Below, in pieces: positions 17,728-26,560 of a stretch of 64,000 nucleotides of DNA. The position numbers were made by a program, and so were the translations under genes. Every line of letters begins with the position of its first letter. Within the stretch, counting starts at the first letter, position 1. The notes under the pieces are model-generated. The model was not told where the DNA came from, made no database searches, and saw only the letters and a program-made list of their open reading frames with translations. Origin of the DNA: Aurantimonas coralicida. Its GTDB lineage: Bacteria > Pseudomonadota > Alphaproteobacteria > Rhizobiales > Rhizobiaceae. The DNA is taken from contig DRFF01000174.1 in assembly GCA_011050685.1 (NCBI GenBank), positions 1-64,000 on the forward strand, in the 5' to 3' direction.

Positions 17728-18300
17728 ATGCAGCAAGCAAAGCAGCGTCTGCGCGCGGAAGCACTGGCGCGGCGTGATGCGATGGGAGCCGAGGCCCGGA
17801 TCGAGGCCTCGCTCGCGGTTGCCGACCGCTGCGCCAATCTGGTTGCGGTGGAGCCCGGTTCCATCGTCTCCGGCTTCCTGCCGATCCGCACGGAAATCGA
17901 CATACGGCCATTGATGATGGCGCTTGCGGACCGAGGTGCGCGGTTGTGCGTCCCGGCGATCGCGGAAGACTGCTTGCAGTTTCGGGAGCTTCTGCGCGGC
18001 GTGCCGCTAGAACCCCAAGGCTTCGGCACCTTTGCGCCGGGGCCGGACGCGGCGGTTCTCGATCCCGATGTCATGCTGGTGCCGCTGGCCGCCTTCGACC
18101 GAAGCGGCGGCCGCATCGGCTATGGCCGCGGCTATTACGACGCGGCGATCGCAAAGCTGCGCGAGAAGGGCAAGGCGCCGCAGCTGATCGGCGTCGGTTT
18201 CGACGTGCAGGAAGTGGAGGTCGTGCCGACCGAGCCGCACGACATTCCACTGCATGCGATCGTCACCGAACGTGAGGCGATCGGGTGTGATGGGCCGTGA
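17728..18300 (+). CDS. 5-formyltetrahydrofolate cyclo-ligase
   Basis: ATP-dependent conversion of 5-formyl-THF to methenyl-THF (MTHFS; also called ygfA or fau). The 190-residue product has the basic N-terminal helix MQQAKQRLRAEALARRD, a central FLPIRTEIDIRPL and the ATP-binding GGRIGYGRGYYDAAI. The start ATG 17728 has GGGGGA about 8 bases upstream; GTG 17710 lies directly on a GGAG and is less likely. Linkage to 6S RNA is conserved across proteobacteria. It ends one base before the convergent CAP-domain gene. Confidence 0.93.
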   Translation: MQQAKQRLRAEALARRDAMGAEARIEASLAVADRCANLVAVEPGSIVSGFLPIRTEIDIRPLMMALADRGARLCVPAIAEDCLQFRELLRGVPLEPQGFGTFAPGPDAAVLDPDVMLVPLAAFDRSGGRIGYGRGYYDAAIAKLREKGKAPQLIGVGFDVQEVEVVPTEPHDIPLHAIVTEREAIGCDGP

Positions 18301-18825
18301 TCAGCGTCGTTTCTCGCGTCCCAGGATCAAGGCCCAATAGGGCTGGCCGTTGCTGCCGGTCGCGGCGGCAAAACCGATCTCTGTCACGTTGGGATTCAGC
18401 AGGTTGCGGCGGTGGCCGGGAGAGTCCTTCCAGCCGGTGATGACGGCGGGGGTCGAACGATAGTTCCAGCCGATATTCTCGGAGACCGCCGCCCAATTGT
18501 AGCCGAAGGACGCGACGCGGCTCGGCAAAGCGCCATCGACCGAATGGCTGAGATTGCCGCGTGCCGCCATCGCCCGGGCCTGCCGGTCGGCCGCCTTGTC
18601 CAGCATGGCGTCGAAGCGGACTGATCCAAGCCCGTTCTGCGCGCGGAACGCGTTGATCGATGCGAGCGCCACGCCCCTGTCGACGGACACAGGCTTGGTC
18701 GAAGCAGTGTCGATGGCGCCCGTCGAACCGACACAGGCGGCAAGGAGCGCGACCGAAAGAAGGGCCAGAAATCGGGCGAAGACGGCTGCCATGCCCGACG
18801 GGCGGTATCGGAGGAAGGAATTCAT
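18301..18825 (-). CDS. CAP (SCP/PR1) domain lipoprotein
   Basis: A 174-residue secreted protein. The N-terminus is basic, then hydrophobic, and ends in the lipobox LLAAC (Cys about residue 31), so it is predicted to be lipid-anchored. The rest is one CAP/SCP domain: IDKAADRQARAMA-type helix, LSHSVDG with the conserved His, SENIGWNYRST and SPGHRRNLLNPN with the second conserved His. Bacterial CAP proteins have no settled function. Convergent with and touching the folate cyclo-ligase gene. Confidence 0.88.
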   Translation of the reverse strand: MNSFLRYRPSGMAAVFARFLALLSVALLAACVGSTGAIDTASTKPVSVDRGVALASINAFRAQNGLGSVRFDAMLDKAADRQARAMAARGNLSHSVDGALPSRVASFGYNWAAVSENIGWNYRSTPAVITGWKDSPGHRRNLLNPNVTEIGFAAATGSNGQPYWALILGREKRR

Positions 18826-19065
18826 GGTTTAGACAGCCCTCGTATCGGTTGATGCGACCCGCGGTGGTACGGATTCTTCCTTCCGCGCGAAAACGTCCTA
18901 GCTTTGCGGCTGGACATAAAAACGCCAAGGACACTGCATGATCGACCGTCTCGCCAAAGCGATACCGCAACGCCAAGAACCCGTGATCATGTCGGAAGAA
19001 TGTTCACCAAAGCATGAACGACATTCCGCTGACGGCAAATCCGGCGCCCGGCATGGGCGCACCTG

Positions 19066-19887
19066 ATGCGTTTTCTCTTTCTTGGCGACATGGTCGGAAG
19101 GTCGGGCCGCACGGCTGTCTATGACAAGCTGCCCGGTCTGATTTCCGACTGGAAACTCGATTTCGTCGTGGTCAACGGCGAAAATTCGGCCGGCGGTTTC
19201 GGCATCACCGAGGAGATTTTCCAACGGACGCTGGAGTCCGGCGCCGATGCGGTGACCACCGGCAACCACGTCTGGGATCAGCGCGAGGCATTGGCGTTCG
19301 CAACGCGCCATGATCGCTTCATCCGGCCGGCCAACTACCCCAAGGGCACGCCCGGCAACGGGTCAGGGCTGTTCGAAGCCAAAAACGGCGCGCGGGTGCT
19401 CGTCACCAACATCATGGGCCGGGTGTTCATGTCACCCGATCTCGACGACCCTTTCGCCTGTGCCGACGACATCCTTTCAGCCTGTCCGCTCGGTGAGCAG
19501 GCGGACGCGGTGATCGTCGACTTCCATGCCGAGGCGACCAGCGAGAAGCAGTGTTTCGCGCATTATCTCGACGGCCGTGCCAGCCTCGTCGTCGGCACCC
19601 ACACCCATGTGCCGACGGCCGACCACCAGATTTTGGTCGGCGGCACGGCGTACCAGTCGGACGCGGGCATGTGCGGTGACTACGATTCTTCCCTCGGCAT
19701 GGAGAAGGAGGAGCCGATCAACCGCTTCGTTTCCAAGGTGCCGCGTGGTCGCTTCGAGGCGGCGCAGGGACCTGCGACCCTCGCCGGCCTTGCCGTCGAA
19801 ATATCCGACCGGACCGGCCTTGCCGAGAAAATCGCGCCGGTACGGATCGGGCCGAGGCTCACCGGGGCCGTGCCGGATTTTTGGTAG
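19066..19887 (+). CDS. TIGR00282 family metallophosphoesterase (YmdB-like)
   Basis: A 273-residue enzyme of the YmdB/TIGR00282 family, dimetal phosphodiesterases with activity on cyclic nucleotides in studied members. Metal ligands are visible in [43 protein letters not shown] and [12 protein letters not shown]. No signal peptide, so cytoplasmic. Frequently found after the cyclo-ligase gene in this order; here a CAP-domain gene lies between. The same direction and 74 bp spacing to terC allow co-transcription. Confidence 0.93.
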   Translation: MRFLFLGDMVGRSGRTAVYDKLPGLISDWKLDFVVVNGENSAGGFGITEEIFQRTLESGADAVTTGNHVWDQREALAFATRHDRFIRPANYPKGTPGNGSGLFEAKNGARVLVTNIMGRVFMSPDLDDPFACADDILSACPLGEQADAVIVDFHAEATSEKQCFAHYLDGRASLVVGTHTHVPTADHQILVGGTAYQSDAGMCGDYDSSLGMEKEEPINRFVSKVPRGRFEAAQGPATLAGLAVEISDRTGLAEKIAPVRIGPRLTGAVPDFW

Positions 19888-19961
19888 CGCCTCTGTCTTC
19901 GCGGCGAGCCGCCCGATCTCTTGCCCAAATTCAGCCGACCTCTCGCGCTTCAGGAGCCCCG

Positions 19962-20771
19962 ATGGCCGACTTCTTCGCTTTTCTCGCCGACCCCACCGCT
20001 TATGCGGCCCTCGCCACGCTGATCGTAATGGAGGTCGTGCTTGGCATCGACAATCTGATCTTCATCTCGATCCTGTCGAACAAGCTTCCGGAAGAACACC
20101 GGCAGCGGGCCCGCCGGGTCGGAATCGGTCTTGCCCTGATCCTGCGGCTGGGGCTGCTGTCGACCGTTGCCTTCATCGTTCAACTGACCGAACCGCTGTT
20201 CGAGGCCTTCGACCACGGCTTTTCCTGGCGTGACCTCATCCTCATCGCCGGCGGGCTCTTCTTGGTCTGGAAGGCAACGAAGGAAATCCATCACAGCGTC
20301 GATCCCGACGATCACCCGGATACGATGATCGGCAAGGCGGCGACGCTGACCTTCGGCGCCGCGATCGTGCAGATCCTGCTGCTCGATCTGGTGTTTTCCA
20401 TCGATTCCATCATCACCGCCGTCGGCATGACCGACGAGCTCGGGATCATGTTCATCGCCGTCATCGTCGCCGTCGTGGTGATGCTGGTCGCGGCCGGACC
20501 GCTGTCGCGCTTCATCGAGGCGAACCCGACCATCGTCATGCTGGCGCTGGGCTTCCTGCTGATGATCGGCATGACACTGATCGCCGACGGCTTCGGCGTG
20601 CATGTGCCGAAGGGCTACATCTACGCCGCCATGAGCTTCTCGGCCCTGGTCGAAGGGCTGAACATGCTGGCGCGGAGGAAGCGGCAGAAGGCTGCGGCAT
20701 TGAAAGCTGGGACGGGCGGCGGTGCGTCGATTCCGGCGCAGGCGCATGGCGAGCCGCCGACGATCGGTTGA
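19962..20771 (+). CDS. TerC family integral membrane protein
   Basis: A 269-residue membrane protein with about seven helices and the TerC signatures [15 protein letters not shown] near the N-terminus and [16 protein letters not shown] in the second half, whose acidic residues are thought to bind metal. TerC/Alx relatives export manganese or are linked to tellurite resistance and to metal loading of secreted proteins. ATG 19962 has CAGGAG 5 bases upstream. The C-terminus is a cytoplasmic tail of about 40 residues rich in Lys and Ala. Confidence 0.92.
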   Translation: MADFFAFLADPTAYAALATLIVMEVVLGIDNLIFISILSNKLPEEHRQRARRVGIGLALILRLGLLSTVAFIVQLTEPLFEAFDHGFSWRDLILIAGGLFLVWKATKEIHHSVDPDDHPDTMIGKAATLTFGAAIVQILLLDLVFSIDSIITAVGMTDELGIMFIAVIVAVVVMLVAAGPLSRFIEANPTIVMLALGFLLMIGMTLIADGFGVHVPKGYIYAAMSFSALVEGLNMLARRKRQKAAALKAGTGGGASIPAQAHGEPPTIG

Positions 20772-20783
20772 GCGGGGGGCGCG

Positions 20784-21602
20784 TCAGACTCCTGAGAGCA
20801 CGATCACCGTCGGCCGGCCCGGAAGCGTGCGGAGCGAGACGGAGAAGCTGTCTTCCGAGCGCCTGTCTACCGCGAAGTCGGGCAGCCGATCGAGGAACCG
20901 GTCGATTGGCCCGCGAAAGCGGTGCATCGGCAGGACGATCGAGGACCGCAGTCGCTTGGCGATCTCGCCCATGCCCTCCTGGCTGAGCGTATAGCCACCA
21001 TCGACGGGCACCATGAGGATGTCGAGACGGCCGATCTGGGCGTAATCCTCGTCGGTCAGGCGATGATGGAGATGGCCGAGATGGCCGATGCACAGCCCCG
21101 CCACCTCGAAAATGAAGATCGAGTTGCCGTCCGGCTCGATTCCGCCGCCGAAGGAGCGGATGTCGGTCGGCACGTTGCGCACATACATGTCCTCGACGGT
21201 GAGAGCATGGCGGGCGGGGCCGCCCTCGGGATTCCAGCCCTTCAGGACATTCTCGATCGCCGGGTCCGGAAACTCCGTGAAATGGGTGGTGTGCGCCTTG
21301 TTCATCGTGGCGATGTCCGGGACGGTTGGCCCGGCGAAGCCGGAATAGTCGGTGGCCGCCGTCACGCCGTCGGGGCTTTCGATCAGATAGGTCGAATGAT
21401 GGACATAGGTGATGCGGACCTGGTCTCGGCCGAGTTGGGCCAGGCGCATGGGCGCCTTCGCGTCCATGGAGACGTAGGTCGCGCGGAGCGTCTCAGGCAA
21501 GTTTTCCGCAACGGCGATGCAAGTGCTCGGGACCGATTGGGAGGCGGCCGCGCCCGGCGCGAGGATCAGCAGGGCTGAGAGCAGAGCGAAGGCATGGCGC
21601 AT
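20784..21602 (-). CDS. secreted MBL-fold metallo-hydrolase, UlaG-like
   Basis: A 272-residue protein with a Sec signal peptide (MRHAFALLSALLILAPGAAAS). The fold looks like the divergent UlaG/YtnP group of metallo-beta-lactamases: VRITYVHHSTYLIESPDGV, a conserved ATDYSGF in place of a classic HxHxDH, CIGHLGHLHHRL and LPMHRF near the end. Some metal ligands are therefore replaced, so catalysis is uncertain. The substrate is unknown. It converges with terC and is followed by a TPR gene on its upstream side. Confidence 0.8.
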   Translation of the reverse strand: MRHAFALLSALLILAPGAAASQSVPSTCIAVAENLPETLRATYVSMDAKAPMRLAQLGRDQVRITYVHHSTYLIESPDGVTAATDYSGFAGPTVPDIATMNKAHTTHFTEFPDPAIENVLKGWNPEGGPARHALTVEDMYVRNVPTDIRSFGGGIEPDGNSIFIFEVAGLCIGHLGHLHHRLTDEDYAQIGRLDILMVPVDGGYTLSQEGMGEIAKRLRSSIVLPMHRFRGPIDRFLDRLPDFAVDRRSEDSFSVSLRTLPGRPTVIVLSGV

Positions 21603-21647
21603 CGGCTTGATCCTTTTCGATGGTCCGGGCCGGATGGCCCAAGGCAG

Positions 21648-22250
21648 TCACAAATCGATGCCGCCATCCGTCGGTGTCTCTGGTGCGGTATCGACCGGCG
21701 GCGCCAGCATCGCGCGCTCTTTCAGGAACGGGTGGATCGCCACCGCTTCCCGTAACTGCGCTTGTGCCAGCCGAAACCGCCCCTGACGCATCAGGATATG
21801 CGCGCGTCCGGCCATGGCGCCAAAATGATCGGGTTCGAGCGCGATGGCCCGATCGACGTCTTCGAGGGCGCCGTCGAAATCTTCCTGCAGGAAGCGGATG
21901 AAGCCGCGCTGGTTGAAGGCTTCGGCGTAAGCCGGCGCACGCGTGACCGCTTCATCAAGGAGGTCACGCGCTCCCGCGAAATCGTAATTGCCGCGCCGCC
22001 TCATGGCGTCGTCGACGAGGCGCCGCGTGGTGGAATCGGGCGCCGCTCGCATCCAGAAATGCCAGATCGCGGCCTCGGCCGCACGCCCCTCGACATCGGA
22101 TGTCGCGGCCTTCAACGCAGCGAAGAGTTTCGTTCGCGTGTCGGGTGCGTCGGCGTTGGTGCCAGTGGAGGGCTTCGACAGCAGTTGGGCGTGGGCTGTC
22201 CCGAACGGGATCAAGAGTACGAGAATGATGGCAGTGAAGCTGTATATCAT
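21648..22250 (-). CDS. secreted tetratricopeptide repeat protein
   Basis: A 200-residue protein with a signal peptide (MIYSFTAIILVLLIPFGTAHAQ) and at least two TPR units in the second half: AFNQRGFIRFLQEDFDGALEDVDRAI is followed by LEPDHFGAMAGRAHILMRQGRFRLA-like repeats. Likely periplasmic and protein-binding; the partner is unknown. It lies 45 bp upstream of the MBL-fold gene on the same strand and is probably co-transcribed with it. Confidence 0.82.
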   Translation of the reverse strand: MIYSFTAIILVLLIPFGTAHAQLLSKPSTGTNADAPDTRTKLFAALKAATSDVEGRAAEAAIWHFWMRAAPDSTTRRLVDDAMRRRGNYDFAGARDLLDEAVTRAPAYAEAFNQRGFIRFLQEDFDGALEDVDRAIALEPDHFGAMAGRAHILMRQGRFRLAQAQLREAVAIHPFLKERAMLAPPVDTAPETPTDGGIDL

Positions 22251-22399
22251 GGCGCCGACTCCAAGTACGTCACGACCTGTTCCCCGCAGCCTAACGACAG
22301 GGCGAGACCGGGAGAGATCCGCGTCCCTCGATGTCGGTTCGTTCTACCCTCCAGAGAGTTTATCGCACGCCGCAGGCGGGCGAAATCATAAAGCCGTCA

Positions 22400-22933
22400 T
22401 TACATTGGTTCGCCGGTGGCCAGCATCGTCTGCCACCGTGCGCGGATCGACGCCGACCCGGCATCGTCCGGCTCGCGGTCAAAGGTCAGCTCGTCCGGGC
22501 CAAGCGCGACGAAGGATTGCTTCGAGCGCACCCAGATATGCCCGGCCGGCACCAGCCATGAAGTATCGTCGAGGGTGCCGGCCTTGATGTTGAGGCGGGT
22601 CGGATTGTCCTTCGAGCGATGCTGGATTCGCACGCCGCAGTCGGGGCAGAAGTCGCCGAGCCGAACCGCGCCACTGTCCGACGTGCGCCGGGTCGTCTTC
22701 AGCGTGCCGGTTATGACGACGCTAGCGGAGTCCACGCGCAAGCTTTCCCCATAGGCGCTGGACGTGTGGCGCTGGCATTCGGTGCAATGACAGAGGTAGA
22801 AGGCGAGGGGGACTTTGCGGATTTCGTAGCGGACCTGGCCGCACTGGCAGCCGCCGGTGAGCGGCAGGGCCGGGAGCCGCACACTGAGACGGTGCGTCGC
22901 TCGGTCGGCATCGAGCGGGCGGGTATCGGGCAT
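22400..22933 (-). CDS. GFA family (glutathione-dependent formaldehyde-activating-like) protein
   Basis: A 177-residue zinc protein of the GFA/CENP-V family. Zinc ligands are evident in [21 protein letters not shown] and FCPDCGVRI. The founding member was described as adding formaldehyde to glutathione, but most homologues have unknown roles. The start at 22933 has GAGG about 7 bases upstream; 22966 would add 11 residues without better support. It is separate from the frmA-fghA formaldehyde genes 31 kb away. Confidence 0.88.
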   Translation of the reverse strand: MPDTRPLDADRATHRLSVRLPALPLTGGCQCGQVRYEIRKVPLAFYLCHCTECQRHTSSAYGESLRVDSASVVITGTLKTTRRTSDSGAVRLGDFCPDCGVRIQHRSKDNPTRLNIKAGTLDDTSWLVPAGHIWVRSKQSFVALGPDELTFDREPDDAGSASIRARWQTMLATGEPM

Positions 22934-23015
22934 CGCGAACCTCGTTCTGGACGTTTCCCGCGGCATTTTTTATATGACGGGCAGCTTTTCTTCCACTCCG
23001 ATCGACAGGTTTTCC

Positions 23016-23765
23016 ATGGCCGGCCATTCACAGTTCAAGAACATCATGCACCGGAAGGGTCGCCAGGACGCGGTCCGATCGAAGATGTTCTCCAAACTCG
23101 CGCGCGAGATCGTGGTCGCCGCCAAGGCTGGGCTGCCCGACCCGTCGATGAATGCGCGCCTGCGGCTGGCGATCAACAACGCCAAGGCGCAGTCGATGCC
23201 CAAAGACAACATCGACCGGGCGATCAAGAAAGCCTCCGGCGGCGACGCCGAGAACTACGACGAGGTCCGCTACGAGGGCTACGGGCCGGGCGGCGTCGCA
23301 GTCATCGTCGAGGCGCTGACCGACAACCGCAACCGCACCGCCTCCAACGTGCGGTCCTGTTTCACCAAATCCGGCGGCGCGCTGGGCGAAACCGGTTCGG
23401 TCGCCTTCATGTTCCATCATGTCGGCGAGATCATCTATGCGGCTCCGGTGGGCGACGCGGACGAGGTGATGGAAGCGGCGATCGAAGCCGGCGCCGACGA
23501 TGTGATCTCCGACGAGAGCGGTCACACGATCATCACCGCCTTCGAGGATATCAACGAGGTCTCCACCGCGCTGGAGGCGTCCCTCGGCGAGGCGGAAAGC
23601 GTCAAGGCGATCTGGCGACCCCAGACCGGCACGCCGGTCGACGAGGACAAGGCCGAAAGCGTCCTGCGCCTGATCGGCAATCTCGAGGACGACGACGACG
23701 TGCAGAACGTCTACGCGAATTTCGAGGTCGACGACGAAGTGATGGCCAAGCTTTCGGCGGCCTGA
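23016..23765 (+). CDS. YebC/PmpR family protein (TACO1-like)
   Basis: A 249-residue member of the YebC family, annotated as a transcriptional regulator; recent work on relatives points to assisting ribosomes at polyproline stretches. The characteristic start [18 protein letters not shown], the helical domain with [11 protein letters not shown] and [14 protein letters not shown] are all present. The order yebC-ruvC-ruvA-ruvB is widely conserved. ATG 23016 is the family start. Confidence 0.95.
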   Translation: MAGHSQFKNIMHRKGRQDAVRSKMFSKLAREIVVAAKAGLPDPSMNARLRLAINNAKAQSMPKDNIDRAIKKASGGDAENYDEVRYEGYGPGGVAVIVEALTDNRNRTASNVRSCFTKSGGALGETGSVAFMFHHVGEIIYAAPVGDADEVMEAAIEAGADDVISDESGHTIITAFEDINEVSTALEASLGEAESVKAIWRPQTGTPVDEDKAESVLRLIGNLEDDDDVQNVYANFEVDDEVMAKLSAA

Positions 23766-23894
23766 AGCGCGGCAGTCATCGCATTCGCTGATCCTTCCGA
23801 AGCGTTATGCGTGTTGCTCCCTCTTCGTTCTCTTTTCGTTCATGATTTGCCTATCTGATGCGCTCCGAGTCGGCTAGGATCGGAGATTAAGGAA

Positions 23895-24413
23895 GTGTTG
23901 CAGGAGGCATCCATTCGCATCATCGGTATCGATCCGGGCCTTCGCCGCACCGGCTGGGGCGTCGTGGAGACGCTCGGCAACTCGTTGCGCTTCGTCGCGA
24001 GCGGCACGGTGACCTCCGACAACAAGCTGGATTTGGCCTCTCGGCTTCGCCAGATACATGACGGGCTGACCGAGGTGGTCCACACCCATCAGCCCGACGA
24101 GGCTGCGGTCGAGCAGACCTTCGTCAACAAGGATGCCGTTGCTACGCTCAAACTCGGCCAGGCGCGCGGCATCGCCATGCTGGTGCCGGCGCTCGCTGGC
24201 CTGCCGGTCGCCGAATACGCACCCAACGCGGTGAAGAAGGCGGTCATCGGCGTCGGCCATGGCGACAAGAAGCAGATCCACATGATGGTCAAGGTGCTGA
24301 TGCCGAAAGCAAGCTTCGACACCGACGACGCGGCCGACGCGCTCGCTATCGCCATCTGCCATACCCATCATCGCCAATCGGCACAGGCGAGGGTCTTGAT
24401 GGCGGGGCATTGA
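23895..24413 (+). CDS. ruvC: RuvC, Holliday junction resolvase
   Basis: Endonuclease that cuts Holliday junctions with RuvAB. The 172-residue protein has the RNase H-like catalytic acids in [14 protein letters not shown], in [19 protein letters not shown] and in [15 protein letters not shown]. The start is unusual: GTG 23895 and TTG 23898 lie too close to the upstream AAGGAAG, while a perfect AGGAGG (23902-23907) lies inside the frame, 5 bases before an ATT at 23913. Known relatives carry about five residues before IRIIG, which favours GTG or TTG. A toxin-antitoxin pair separates it from ruvA. Confidence 0.94.
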   Translation: MLQEASIRIIGIDPGLRRTGWGVVETLGNSLRFVASGTVTSDNKLDLASRLRQIHDGLTEVVHTHQPDEAAVEQTFVNKDAVATLKLGQARGIAMLVPALAGLPVAEYAPNAVKKAVIGVGHGDKKQIHMMVKVLMPKASFDTDDAADALAIAICHTHHRQSAQARVLMAGH

Positions 24414-24484
24414 GGGGCCAGCGGCCAATGTAGGGTGCGGTGCGCGGCAGGAATGTTCTTGACTTGTTCTATTTGGGGCGCTAG

Positions 24485-24505
24485 GTAATACTTTACAGGT
24501 ATTAC
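24485..24505. promoter_or_regulatory. inverted-repeat operator of the first toxin-antitoxin pair
   Basis: A perfect 7-bp inverted repeat, GTAATAC at 24485-24491 and GTATTAC at 24499-24505, with a 7-bp centre, 28 bp upstream of the antitoxin ATG. TTGACT near 24457 could be a -35 element. Position and symmetry fit autoregulation by an AbrB-type antitoxin dimer. Confidence 0.65.
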
Positions 24506-24533
24506 TTTTCCCGTTGCCGAAGTGGAAGGCCCG

Positions 24534-24779
24534 ATGCGCGTCACTGAAAAGGGGCAGGTCACGATTCCCAAGGCGATCCGCGATCATCTTGGGATCGTGC
24601 CCGGCAGCGAGGTGGAGTTTATCCCTCGTGGGACCGAGGTGCTGCTTGAAAAGCGTGCGTCGGACGATGCAAGCGTCGATCCGGCATTGCGGTTGCTGCG
24701 AAATATTGCGCGCCATAGGGGCAGTTTCGATCTCGACGGCTTGCAGGCGGACGATGTCATCCGCCTGCTGCGGGACTGA
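24534..24779 (+). CDS. AbrB/MazE/SpoVT-type antitoxin (VapB-like), first module
   Basis: An 81-residue protein with an N-terminal swapped-hairpin AbrB domain (MRVTEKGQVTIPKAIRDHLGI, PGSEVEF) and a short C-terminal tail rich in acidic and hydrophobic residues (DLDGLQADDVIRLLRD) that would wrap the toxin. ATG 24534 is preceded by GGAAGG; the GTG 12 bases upstream is not needed. It is 8 bp from a PIN toxin, a classical pair, and the two interrupt ruvC and ruvA. Confidence 0.9.
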   Translation: MRVTEKGQVTIPKAIRDHLGIVPGSEVEFIPRGTEVLLEKRASDDASVDPALRLLRNIARHRGSFDLDGLQADDVIRLLRD

Positions 24780-24787
24780 ACGGTGCG

Positions 24788-25201
24788 ATGGCCACCGTTT
24801 GCGATACCAACATTCTTATCGACCTCTATGGCCGGGCGCAGGCGTGGCACGAATGGTCCGTCGAACGAATCGCGGATCTTCGTCGACAGGGGCGTCTGGT
24901 GATCAATCCATTGATCTTCGCAGAGTTTTCCGTGGGCTACCGGAGCGAGGCAGACGTGAGAGCGGTGCTCGAGCCAGCGCTATTCGACTACGATCGACTG
25001 CCTTGGAACGCAGCCCATCCCGCGGGCAAAGCCTTTCTGGCCTATCGGCGAGACGGGGGCGAGAAGCGTTCGCCGCTCCCGGATTTCTACATAGGCGCGC
25101 ACGCCCTCGTTCGCGGCCACCGGCTGCTGACACGCGATGCGTCCCGGTACCGAAGTTATTTCCCTGATCTTGAGATCATTTCGCCGGAGACCCACCCGTG
25201 A
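24788..25201 (+). CDS. PIN-domain toxin (VapC-like ribonuclease), first module
   Basis: A 137-residue PIN protein. The acidic active site is present: the first Asp in [11 protein letters not shown], a Glu in [11 protein letters not shown], and the third acid in [11 protein letters not shown] with the following [14 protein letters not shown]. VapC toxins cleave tRNA or rRNA; the target here cannot be predicted. The stop codon overlaps the GTG start of ruvA (GTGA at 25198-25201), so ruvA translation is probably coupled to toxin translation. Confidence 0.9.
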   Translation: MATVCDTNILIDLYGRAQAWHEWSVERIADLRRQGRLVINPLIFAEFSVGYRSEADVRAVLEPALFDYDRLPWNAAHPAGKAFLAYRRDGGEKRSPLPDFYIGAHALVRGHRLLTRDASRYRSYFPDLEIISPETHP

Positions 25202-25821
25202 TCGGAAAGCTGAAGGGCACCGTCGACGAGAGCGGCGAGGATCATGTCGTCGTGGACGTCCATGGTGTCGGCTACATCGCCTATTGTGGGACGCGCACGC
25301 TGGCGTCCTTGCCCGGACCAGGCGAGGCGATCGTGCTCTTCGTCGAGACGTATGTTCGCGAGGACATGATCCGCCTCTACGGTTTTTCCTCCGCCGTCGA
25401 GCGGGATTGGTTCCGGCTGCTGCAGACCGTCCAGGGCGTCGGCGCAAGGGTGGCGTTGGCGGTGACAGGCACGCTGTCGACCGGTGATCTCGCCAACGCG
25501 ATCGCGCTGCAGGACAAGGCGATGGTGGCGCGCGCACCGGGCGTCGGGCCGAAGGTCGCGGCGCGCATCGTCGCGGAATTGAAGGACAAGGCGCCGGCCT
25601 TCTCCGGCGCCGGCTCGGACGAAAGCTTCGGGCTGAAACGCGAGCTTGGTGAGGGTGTCGCGCCGGCGCCGATCAGCGATGCGGTCTCGGCGTTGGTCAA
25701 TCTCGGCTATGCGCGGGACCAGGCGGCCAATGCCGTTGCGAAAGCCGTGCGGGACGGAGCCGAAGACGCGGATTCAGCGACGCTGATCCGGCTGGGGCTC
25801 AAGGCACTGAGCCGCGGCTAG
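25198..25821 (+). CDS. ruvA: RuvA, Holliday junction branch-migration subunit
   Basis: Tetrameric protein that binds the junction and loads the RuvB motor. All three domains are present in 207 residues: N-terminal OB fold ([21 protein letters not shown]), tandem HhH motifs ([29 protein letters not shown]) and the C-terminal RuvB-contacting domain ([19 protein letters not shown]). The start GTG 25198 overlaps the preceding toxin stop, and no independent ribosome binding site is obvious beyond GGAG near 25189. Confidence 0.95.
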   Translation: MIGKLKGTVDESGEDHVVVDVHGVGYIAYCGTRTLASLPGPGEAIVLFVETYVREDMIRLYGFSSAVERDWFRLLQTVQGVGARVALAVTGTLSTGDLANAIALQDKAMVARAPGVGPKVAARIVAELKDKAPAFSGAGSDESFGLKRELGEGVAPAPISDAVSALVNLGYARDQAANAVAKAVRDGAEDADSATLIRLGLKALSRG

Positions 25822-25826
25822 ACGGG

Positions 25827-25886
25827 TTGTCAGAGGGATAAATCCTTACTATTTTCATTGGTAAGGCAATCCATGGGAGTAAGGAT
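25827..25886 (+). promoter_or_regulatory. promoter and inverted-repeat operator of the second toxin-antitoxin pair
   Basis: TTGTCA at 25827-25832 and TATTTT at 25850-25855 with a 17-bp spacer form a sigma-70-like promoter beginning 5 bp after ruvA. A 9-bp inverted repeat overlaps it: ATCCTTACT at 25842-25850 and AGTAAGGAT at 25878-25886, with an extra GTAAGG at 25861-25866. The right arm abuts the antitoxin ATG. This fits repression by the antitoxin-toxin complex and gives ruvB a second, toxin-controlled promoter. Confidence 0.68.
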
Positions 25887-26159
25887 ATGGGGATTCTCGG
25901 CACCGTGACCTCCAAGGGGCAAACGACGATTCCCAAGGCGGTTCGTGATGAGCTTGGGCTGGAGGATGGATCCCGTATCGAATGGGAGATTACCGACGGC
26001 AAGGCTTCTATCATCCCGCGAACATTGAGGATGATCGATCTCGCGGGTGTTCTGGGCAATCCTCTCGGACGCCCGACGACCATTGAGGAGATGGACGAGG
26101 CGGTTGCGGCCGCGGTGGCGCGTCATGTCCTCGGCGAGGACGATGGTGATTCCGCGTGA
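25887..26159 (+). CDS. AbrB/MazE/SpoVT-type antitoxin (VapB-like), second module
   Basis: A 90-residue protein: AbrB domain (GTVTSKGQTTIPKAVRDELGL, then GSRIEWEI) and a C-terminal segment (IEEMDEAVAAAVARHVLGEDD) for toxin binding. It shares the domain type with the first antitoxin, but the C-terminal halves are unlike each other. GGGAG at 25874-25878 precedes the ATG. Its stop overlaps the toxin start (GTGA at 26156-26159). Confidence 0.92.
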   Translation: MGILGTVTSKGQTTIPKAVRDELGLEDGSRIEWEITDGKASIIPRTLRMIDLAGVLGNPLGRPTTIEEMDEAVAAAVARHVLGEDDGDSA

Positions 26160-26560
26160 CGACCCGAATTGGCGTCGACACGAATGTTCTCCTGAGATTG
26201 TTTTTAACGGACGATAGTGACCAGTTCGAAGCGTCCAAGAAGTTTTTCGCGGCTTCGTCGAAGGGCCAAGCGATCTTCGTCAATCAGCTGGTGCTCGTCG
26301 AATTCGCCTGGACTTTACGCTCTCGCTATCGGCTGTCAGCCGACCAAATTCTGAATGTCATCGAGCAGATATCGCAGCGGGCGGATGTCGAAATCGAGAA
26401 TGCTGCTCTGGTCGGTTCTGCCCTTGATATGGCACGGGAAGGCGTGGGATTCTCCGATGCGTTGATCACGGCGAGGAACACGCATCACGGATGTGAGAAT
26501 ACGGTTACGTTCGACAAGCGCGCGGCAAAGGTCATTCCCTCGATGAAGCTCCTTTCATGA
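26156..26560 (+). CDS. PIN-domain toxin (VapC-like ribonuclease), second module
   Basis: A 134-residue PIN protein with acidic residues in [29 protein letters not shown] and [16 protein letters not shown], then TFDKRAAK. Its sequence is far from that of the first toxin, so the two modules look like separate acquisitions rather than a duplication. The stop codon overlaps the ATG of ruvB (ATGA at 26557-26560). Confidence 0.92.
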   Translation: MTTRIGVDTNVLLRLFLTDDSDQFEASKKFFAASSKGQAIFVNQLVLVEFAWTLRSRYRLSADQILNVIEQISQRADVEIENAALVGSALDMAREGVGFSDALITARNTHHGCENTVTFDKRAAKVIPSMKLLS

